Shown piece after piece: positions 5,403 through 11,198 of a stretch of DNA of 11,198 bases. The DNA lies in NCBI GenBank assembly GCA_003510135.1, contig DOKY01000040.1, positions 15,204-26,401 of the forward strand. Direction: 5' to 3'. The notes under the pieces were generated by a model. The model did not search any database and was not told where the DNA came from. It saw nothing but the letters and a program-made list of their open reading frames with translations. Every line of letters begins with the position of its first letter. Positions within the stretch are counted from its first letter, which is position 1. The translations under genes were made by a program, and so were the position numbers. Source of the stretch: Pseudothermotoga sp. Lineage in GTDB: Bacteria > Thermotogota > Thermotogae > Thermotogales > DSM-5069.

Positions 5403-7112
5403 GTGATCAAAAAGCTTTTGAGCTTTTCCTTCATCGGCCTTCTGAACGTTTTTTTCTTCTGGATAGCCTTCTTTCTCTTCAACAACGCTTATTATGCTCT
5501 GGGCGCTCTGTTTTTGATCCTTGTATTTTTGATCGATTTCTTCATTTTCAATCCCAAAGGATACCCATACAGATACGTTGCTCCCGCGCTTGTTCTGCTC
5601 ACTGTGCTTGTCATCTATCCGATTTACTTCACCGTGAAAACCGCCTTCACCAACTACGGTACCGGGCATTACATGCCGAAAGAGGAGGCCATCGAGAGGC
5701 TCTTGTACGATCCGGTTTACACTTACGAGGTGGGAAATGAAGCAGTCGAGTACAAGCTGTTCATCGCTTACGATGGTCTGATACCGATGTACGACGATTT
5801 TCTGATTTTGTTCAAAATAGAAGGAACTCTGTTCATAGCTGAAAAACCGATCCCCATCAAAAAGAAAGGAAAGGACGTGCTCCTGAGTGAAGCTCAGCTG
5901 ATACCGATCGAGAGTTCAACTTACCAACGTGTGCCACAGTCTGAGGATCTCACAGAGATCAGGATGATCACTTCAGGAGAAAAAACCTACAGGGCCTTTT
6001 ACTCGCCACAGGAGGAGTTTCTCAGACTGAACGCACCTTTGTTCAAGAGCAGAATCGCGCAGTTCTACCTTCAGAAGTCGGAATTCGTCCATCCAAATGG
6101 AAACAGATACGCGTTGAGAATAGATCGAACTGGTGAATGGAGCTTCGCCAGAATAGAGAGATTGTACAGGCTCGATTTGATGCAGACTTTGGAAAACGAT
6201 AAGCCCAGAACGAAACTGATCGTTGTGAACAACAAAACGAACAGACCCTTGATCGAGAGGGAAGGCTCCTTCTACGATGTGAACGAGAAGAACGAAGAGG
6301 TCTATCTGATCGGCTACATAGACTTCGTTGGCTGGAAAAACTTTTTGAGAATCTTGAGGGATCCGAGGATCACGGGACCGTTCTTCAAGATTTTCGTGTG
6401 GACCTTCCTCTGGGCATTGCTCAGCGTGGTGCTGTCTCTGGCTGTGGGGCTGCCTTTCGCTCTGGTCTTGAACGACCCAAAGCTCAGAGGAAGAAATATA
6501 TACAGAACCTTGCTCATAATTCCCTGGGCGATCCCCGTGTTCATATCGGCACTGATTTGGAGAAACGGACTCTTCAACGAGAGCTACGGAGTGATCAACA
6601 AGTTCCTCCTACCAGCGCTCGGCCTGCCGATCATCAGATGGATGAACGATCCTTTCTGGGCAAGGGTTGCAGTACTGCTCGTCAACGTCTGGCTCACCTA
6701 TCCTTACATGATGACCATCTCGCTCGGGGCGCTTCAGGGTATACCTTACGAACTGTACGAGGCTGCCATGATCGATGGGGCTGGAAAATTCAGACGGTTC
6801 ACGAGCATAACCTTTCCGCTGCTCATGGCCGTGATCGCACCGCTTCTTGTGAGTAGTTTTGCCTTCAGTTTCAACAATTTCACGATCATCTATCTCATCA
6901 CGGCTGGAGGTCCTCCCATACCGGGTTCCACGACACCGACAGGCTATACGGACATACTAATATCCTACGTCTACAAGCTCGCGTTCCAGGCTGGAACGGG
7001 CCAAGACTTTGGCCTGGCGGCAGCCATATCGATCCTCATCTTCTTCCTCGTTGGTGGAATCAGCTACGTCAATTTCAGATTCTCCGGTGTCTTCGAAGAG
7101 GTGGGAAAATGA
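5403..7112 (+). CDS. malF: ABC transporter permease, MalF family
   Basis: A 569-residue inner-membrane permease. Two N-terminal helices (about 7-27 and 29-49) and a third (58-78) precede a large periplasmic P2-like domain (about 80-318), followed by the conserved permease core from FVWTFLWALLSVVLS (near 330) onward. The cytoplasmic EAA loop that docks the ATPase is EAAMIDGAGKFRRF starting at residue 453. Near the end, GYTDILISYVYKLAFQAG and GQDFGLAAAISILIF match MalF closely. AFTNYGTG just after helix 3 and the P2 domain before the core resemble E. coli MalF, though this P2 region looks longer (about 240 residues, estimated by eye). The start is GTG at 5403 with GGAG 9 bases before it. It overlaps malG by ATGA. 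It should pair with MalG and a MalK/MsmX-type ATPase not encoded here. Confidence 0.93.
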   Translation: MIKKLLSFSFIGLLNVFFFWIAFFLFNNAYYALGALFLILVFLIDFFIFNPKGYPYRYVAPALVLLTVLVIYPIYFTVKTAFTNYGTGHYMPKEEAIERLLYDPVYTYEVGNEAVEYKLFIAYDGLIPMYDDFLILFKIEGTLFIAEKPIPIKKKGKDVLLSEAQLIPIESSTYQRVPQSEDLTEIRMITSGEKTYRAFYSPQEEFLRLNAPLFKSRIAQFYLQKSEFVHPNGNRYALRIDRTGEWSFARIERLYRLDLMQTLENDKPRTKLIVVNNKTNRPLIEREGSFYDVNEKNEEVYLIGYIDFVGWKNFLRILRDPRITGPFFKIFVWTFLWALLSVVLSLAVGLPFALVLNDPKLRGRNIYRTLLIIPWAIPVFISALIWRNGLFNESYGVINKFLLPALGLPIIRWMNDPFWARVAVLLVNVWLTYPYMMTISLGALQGIPYELYEAAMIDGAGKFRRFTSITFPLLMAVIAPLLVSSFAFSFNNFTIIYLITAGGPPIPGSTTPTGYTDILISYVYKLAFQAGTGQDFGLAAAISILIFFLVGGISYVNFRFSGVFEEVGK

Positions 7113-9574
7113 AACTGCACGTGCACGCGATCCTGATATTTCTGATCGTCGTCATCCTTTTCCCGACCGTGTGGGTGGTGACAACCTCTTTGAGAAGGGA
7201 CGAGGCGGCTTTCTCGACCGATCTCTTTTCGAGCAGGCTCACGCTTCAAAACTATGTGGACTTGATCGTTCAGGAACAAAATGTGCCGGTGCTCGTCAAA
7301 GAACTTCAAAAGCTGATATCGCGTGTGAGCCCTTACGATAGACTGACCTTAGCTCAGGCCCGAACGAAGGCAACGGAACTGCTCCGAAAAATGAGAAATT
7401 ACCTCGATGAATCAAACAAAAGGAACGACTCCGCCAGGAAATCTTACGAAGCCTTAGTGAAGATATTCGAAACGAACGCCAACCGGGTGAAGCAGTCGAC
7501 CTTGAACGATCTGAGGCAGATCGAAAAGGTCCTTCTGAAAACTCTGAGTGAACTGAAGATTGATAAAGAAGAACTGGCTTTTGTCCTTTACGAAGTGTTG
7601 AGCAAAGAGAAATTCAACTCCCAGATGGAAAAGATTTTGAGATCGGCGGTCGAGGAGATGGTTGGATTCAAAATTGATGACGAACAGTCTTATGCACTCG
7701 CCATGAATCTTCTGAGGCAAACTCATGAAGAGCTCGGGGGTGCGTCTTTGGAAGAACTCGAAACGCTTTCGGCCCGGATTTCTTCGTTGAGATCAGAAAT
7801 AGAATCACTGAGAAAGACCCTTCAACCTCTGGAGCGATCTATATTAGAAGCACAGATCCTGTTGAACGGTGATGTGCTGACCGAACTACGTTCCCTGACC
7901 ACCGCTGTTGAAGCTCTTGTGAAAATGAAGGATTCGCTCGCACGCACGACTGCCAAGAGCGTCCTTCCCACCGACGATACGTTGTTCCTGAAGAGTCTTC
8001 AAAACGTCGCTTCTCGGCTGAGGAACGCCTCGCTCTCTTTGCAGGGTTTCGAAGACTTGCTGGAAATTGGAAAAACTGCAAGGCACCTTTCCGAGAGACT
8101 CGTCGAGCTTACGAACATAGAGCCACGGCTCAAGAGTTTGACAACCTACAGCGACATGGTGAGAACCTACGAAGAGATCAGACCAAGGCTCGAGAGGATA
8201 TGCGACGATCTGGAAACATTGATCGGACGATACAGCGATGAACTTTCAAGACTGCGAGAGCTCAACAGCTCGATTTTGTTGAAAGAATCAGAACTTCAAC
8301 GGCTCAGTCAAAGAGCGGAGGAGCTTCAACAAAAGAGACAACTGCTCGAGCTCAGGCTCGCCGAGGAAAGATCATGGCTGCAGCTCATTCTTTTTGAAGA
8401 CACTTTGAAAGCCAGACTTTCCAGCGTCGAGGCAATCAAATCCTTATCGAGAACGGACCTTCAGCGCTACTCAACAGTTCTCACCTGGCTGAGAAACTTC
8501 GCGAATTCCTACGGGCGAAGCGATGAAGTGAAGGAAAGCGTGCAAAAGGCTGTCAGCGATCTCAGGTGGATCGAGGATTACAGAACCTTCACGACGCGCT
8601 TTGAGAACTATTCAAAGAATTACGAACAAATCGTCAAAGAATTCGAACAAGTGATGGCTGACTTCGAAAAGATCTGCGATGATCTGCTGGTGCTCTCTTA
8701 CAGCGGGACCTTCGTGACCTCGGAACATCTGACGCGATTGCTCGATCTGGTGAAGCTCGATTTTGTGAACAAGGTTCGCGCGGACCTCGCCGTGGTTTCA
8801 CGCCGAGCTGGTAGTCTGATGAAGCTTTCTCTGTTTTCTGAAGCACAGAAACTGTTCCGCGACGTGGACAAACATCTGTTCAGGATAGATCAGATCTGGA
8901 AGGAGAAGATGAAGCATTACTTTGGCCGGTGGGTGCTCAATTCCATCATCGTTTCTACGATCGTCGCAATCATCACGACTTCAATCTGTGCCGCGGCAGC
9001 GTATCCGTTCAGCAGGATGCGTTTTGTTGGCAGAAGGTACGGAATTTTGAGCTTTCTTCTCATCCAGATGTTCCCCAGTGTGATATTCATGATCGCGATC
9101 TACAATCTTCTCAACTTTCTCGGAAAGTTTGTACCCTTCCTCGGTGTGGATACCATAGGTGGTCTCGCACTCGCCTATCTGACGAACATCGCTTACAACG
9201 TCTATCTGATCAAAGGCTTCTACGATCTCATACCTGCCTCGCTGGAAGAGGCTGCGATAGTCGACGGTGCGACCAGATTTCAGAGCTTCTACATGATCGT
9301 ACTGCCGCTCGCAAGACCAATATTGGTTGTGGTCTTCCTTTTGACCTTTATCGGTACCTTCAACGAGTACGTCATCGCAAGAATCGTGCTGCAAAACGTG
9401 CGAAACTACACCTACGCACTCGGGTTGCAGTCCTTCGCCGTGGGACCGTACGAAACAGAGTGGGGCCTGTTCACAGCTGCCGCGTTGCTGGGAATGCTAC
9501 CGATGGTGATACTGTTCTTGGCGATGCAGCGATACCTCGTGAGTGGTTTAACGAGAGGGGCGGTGAAGGAATGA
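7109..9574 (+). CDS. malG: ABC transporter permease, MalG family, with very large coiled-coil insertion
   Basis: An 821-residue permease, against about 300 for E. coli MalG. Residues 6-26 form the first membrane helix, followed by the normal MalG segment TSLRRDEAAF...RLTLQNYVDLI up to about 53. A helical, Leu/Glu/Lys/Arg-rich stretch of about 550 residues then interrupts the first periplasmic loop. The MalG core resumes at FGRWVLNSIIVS (605 on), continues with AYPFSRMRF, and carries the EAA ATPase-docking loop EEAAIVDGATRFQSF at 713-727. It ends RYLVSGLTRGAVKE, very like the end of E. coli MalG. The frame is open throughout and the core is complete, so this is an in-frame insertion and not a chimera or a frameshift. 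It overlaps malF (ATGA) and the galactanase gene (ATGA). The function of the insertion is unknown. Confidence 0.92.
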   Translation: MKLHVHAILIFLIVVILFPTVWVVTTSLRRDEAAFSTDLFSSRLTLQNYVDLIVQEQNVPVLVKELQKLISRVSPYDRLTLAQARTKATELLRKMRNYLDESNKRNDSARKSYEALVKIFETNANRVKQSTLNDLRQIEKVLLKTLSELKIDKEELAFVLYEVLSKEKFNSQMEKILRSAVEEMVGFKIDDEQSYALAMNLLRQTHEELGGASLEELETLSARISSLRSEIESLRKTLQPLERSILEAQILLNGDVLTELRSLTTAVEALVKMKDSLARTTAKSVLPTDDTLFLKSLQNVASRLRNASLSLQGFEDLLEIGKTARHLSERLVELTNIEPRLKSLTTYSDMVRTYEEIRPRLERICDDLETLIGRYSDELSRLRELNSSILLKESELQRLSQRAEELQQKRQLLELRLAEERSWLQLILFEDTLKARLSSVEAIKSLSRTDLQRYSTVLTWLRNFANSYGRSDEVKESVQKAVSDLRWIEDYRTFTTRFENYSKNYEQIVKEFEQVMADFEKICDDLLVLSYSGTFVTSEHLTRLLDLVKLDFVNKVRADLAVVSRRAGSLMKLSLFSEAQKLFRDVDKHLFRIDQIWKEKMKHYFGRWVLNSIIVSTIVAIITTSICAAAAYPFSRMRFVGRRYGILSFLLIQMFPSVIFMIAIYNLLNFLGKFVPFLGVDTIGGLALAYLTNIAYNVYLIKGFYDLIPASLEEAAIVDGATRFQSFYMIVLPLARPILVVVFLLTFIGTFNEYVIARIVLQNVRNYTYALGLQSFAVGPYETEWGLFTAAALLGMLPMVILFLAMQRYLVSGLTRGAVKE
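7271..8917 (+). other. Periplasmic coiled-coil insertion domain within MalG
   Basis: Encodes roughly MalG residues 55-603, lying between membrane helices 1 and 2 and therefore expected on the outer side of the inner membrane. It is almost free of Gly, Pro and Cys runs and full of heptad-like Leu/Ile spacing with charged residues, for example SARISSLRSEIESLRKTL, SELQRLSQRAEELQQKR and LELRLAEERSWLQL. Several helices are broken by short loops (for example around PTDD), which suggests antiparallel coiled-coil hairpins. I recognise no known domain and no internal sequence repeat by eye. Boundaries are good to about 5 residues. Confidence 0.8.
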
Positions 9575-11198
9575 AAAATCTGTGGAAAGCGGGGATCATG
9601 GCCTTGATATTTTCAACGTTGCTTTTCGCTTCCGAAAAGCTTCTTATCCTGGGCGTCGATGTTTCGATGTTGCACGAAATTGAAAGGCTGGGTGGGAGAT
9701 TCTACGATATCGGCGTAGAGAAAGACTGTCTCGAGATTCTGAAAGACTACGGCGTGAACTGGATCAGGCTTCGAATCTGGAACGATCCAAGAGACGAATT
9801 CAAAAGACCCTTGGGTGGTGGAAACTGCGACCATGAGAACATGACCGAGTTGGCGGCGAGAGCGAAAAGATACGATTTGAAGGTTCTGATCGATTTTCAT
9901 TATAGTGACTGGTGGGCCGATCCCGGCAAACAGAGCAAGCCGAAGGCCTGGCGAGATCTGCACGGGGAGGATCTGCAGAAGGCGCTTTACGATTACACAA
10001 AGTTCGTGCTCGAATACATGAAAGAGCGAGGCGTTCACGTGGACATGGTTCAGTTGGGAAACGAGCTGAACAACGGTTTTCTCTGGCCAGACGGTCAAAA
10101 TATCTGGTCCGAACGCGAGAGGGTTCGATGATTTCACAGCATTGCTCAAAGCTGGAATAAGAGCAGTGCGGGATTTCGATCCAGAAATTCCCATCGTCGT
10201 TCATTTAGCCGAAGGTGGAAACAATTCTCTGTTCAGATGGTTTTTCGACGAACTCATCAAAAGGAACGTTGACTTCGACGTCATCGGAGTTTCCTATTAT
10301 CCCTACTGGCACGGCACGCTGGAAGAGTTGAGCTTCAATCTGAACGATGTCTCGCAACGTTACAAGAAAGATGTTCTCGTCGTCGAAACGGCATACCCAT
10401 GGACGCTGCAGGATGCGGACGGCCATGGGAATATCTTTGGTGATGAAAGCCTTCAATGGACGGCAGGTTATTTGGCCACCGTTCGGGGACAGACGAGTTT
10501 TCTCAGAGACCTGATCAAGGTTTTAAAGCAAGTGCCAAACGGCAGAGGCTTGGGCCTTTTCTACTGGGAAGGTGCATGGATCCCAGTGAAAGGAGCTGGC
10601 TGGAAAACTGATGAGGGAAACCCCTGGGAGAACCAGGCGCTCTTCGATTTTCAAGGAAACGCACTCGAAACTCTTAAGATCTTCCGCAACTACGAAGAAC
10701 TGCTCGAAGAGAAGGCTGAGCTCGTTCAGGTTTCTTCAATAACGCTGGAGTCAATCGTGGGAAGTGTAGAGCTTCCTCAGAGGGTTAGAGCACTCTTTTC
10801 AGACGATTCGCTGAGGCTTGTCCCCGTCGTTTGGCAGGTGGAAGAGGGGAAGCTGAAGGACGCTGGAGAATATCGAATAATGGGAAAGATCGATGGTTAC
10901 GATACCATTGTTGAGGCCAGACTGCTGATCAAAGAGCCGACGAACTATCTTTCGAACTGGAGTTTCGAGACAGGTAACTTTGATCCATGGATCGTTGAAG
11001 GCAACAAGCAGTCGGTCAAGCTCGTGCGGGCAAGCCCTCCACAGAACGCCCACCACGGCGTGTATGCCGTGAACTACTGGCTCGACAAGCCCTTCGAGTT
11101 CGAAATGTACCAGATCGTGCGGGATCTTCCCGTGGGAACCTACAAACTCTCTATGTGGATCCAGGGCAGTGGTGGGGACGAGGTTGAACTGTCGATCA
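9571..11198 (+). pseudogene. GH53 endo-beta-1,4-galactanase with Ig-like and CBM61-like domains; frameshifted, truncated by window end
   Basis: Secreted arabinogalactan endo-beta-1,4-galactosidase. The first frame (ATG 9571, stop TGA 10129-10131) gives a signal peptide (cut near A20), GVDVSMLHEIE, VNWIRLRIWNDP, LIDFHYSDWWADPGKQ and VQLGNELNNGFLWPDG, with acid/base E165. The protein then continues in the +1 frame from about 10097: KISGPNARGFDDFTALLKAGI, VIGVSYYPYWHGTLEEL, and VVETAYPWT with nucleophile E272 (numbering after removing one base). GH53 ends near 375. Residues about 386-458 look like a Big_4-type Ig-like domain (GSVELPQRV...GEYRIMGKIDGYD). From about 459, NYLSNWSFETGNFDPW begins a module that, by position, matches the galactan-binding CBM61 known from the Thermotoga GH53 enzyme; it runs off the window. 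The second frame has no stop to 11198. As written, the first frame alone makes an inactive 186-residue product. The start overlaps the malG stop (ATGA). Confidence 0.9.
10093..10097 (+). other. Point of frameshift in the galactanase gene
   Basis: Reading GGT CAA AAT at 10093-10101 leads to a stop after 11 unrelated residues. Dropping one base (T10095 or C10096, both leaving Gly) gives GGx AAA ATA and joins WPDG to KISGPNARGFDDF, which fits the GH53 pattern well. There is no long homopolymer or classical slippery heptamer at this point. Confidence 0.75.

Noticed and set aside
10093..10101. Programmed ribosomal frameshift in the galactanase
   Set aside because: There is no slippery heptamer, long homopolymer, internal Shine-Dalgarno or in-frame stop at the shift point. 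Programmed shifts are not known to me in GH53 genes, so an error or mutation is more economical.
1..11198. CRISPR arrays, tRNA or rRNA genes, insertion sequences, attachment sites
   Set aside because: I found no regularly spaced repeats, cloverleaf-like segments, transposase motifs or terminal inverted repeats; the window is almost fully occupied by ordinary coding sequence.

Overview
The window looks like chromosome from a hyperthermophilic or thermophilic member of the Thermotogales (Thermotoga/Pseudothermotoga type). Three things suggest this: the 416-residue hexameric-type glutamate dehydrogenase, the sugar ABC transporter followed directly by a GH53 galactanase with a C-terminal galactan-binding module, and the tight gene packing with ATGA overlaps and strong GGAGGTGAT-type ribosome binding sites. 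The base composition is fairly balanced, which would suit a higher-GC member of the group. The exact species is inference.

Region 1 (1-2629, + strand) is a compact operon. It holds the last codons of an M20-family metallopeptidase, a carboxyltransferase subunit of the oxaloacetate decarboxylase / pyruvate carboxylase B type that lacks a biotinyl domain (157-1539), a fused holo-ACP synthase plus HPPK folate enzyme (1536-2351), and a 104-residue coiled-coil protein resembling FliT/FlgN flagellar chaperones (2315-2629). Each gene overlaps the next or lies within a few bases of it. The region ends in a 9-bp GC-rich hairpin shared with the convergent gene.

Region 2 (2655-3905, - strand) is a complete glutamate dehydrogenase gene with its own strong ribosome binding site and an extended -10-like promoter. 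The 276-bp divergent gap 3906-4181 holds this promoter, a promoter for the sugar operon, and two pairs of 10-bp-phased direct repeats that may be a regulator site.

Region 3 (4182 to the window end, + strand) is a sugar-uptake operon: a periplasmic binding protein, a MalF-type permease, a MalG-type permease, then a secreted GH53 endo-beta-1,4-galactanase carrying an Ig-like domain and the start of a CBM61-like module. The gene order matches the ganSPQ...B logic of Bacillus, so the likely job is to cut beta-1,4-galactan outside the cytoplasm and import the oligosaccharides, although the transporter parts resemble the maltose system by family. No ATPase gene is present, so a shared MsmX/MalK-type ATPase elsewhere is needed.

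Three features stand out. The MalG permease is 821 residues long because about 550 residues of predicted helical coiled coil sit in its first periplasmic loop. AcpS and HPPK are fused into one chain. The galactanase frame is broken by a single extra base near 10095-10096, which separates the catalytic acid/base from the nucleophile although both halves are otherwise intact.
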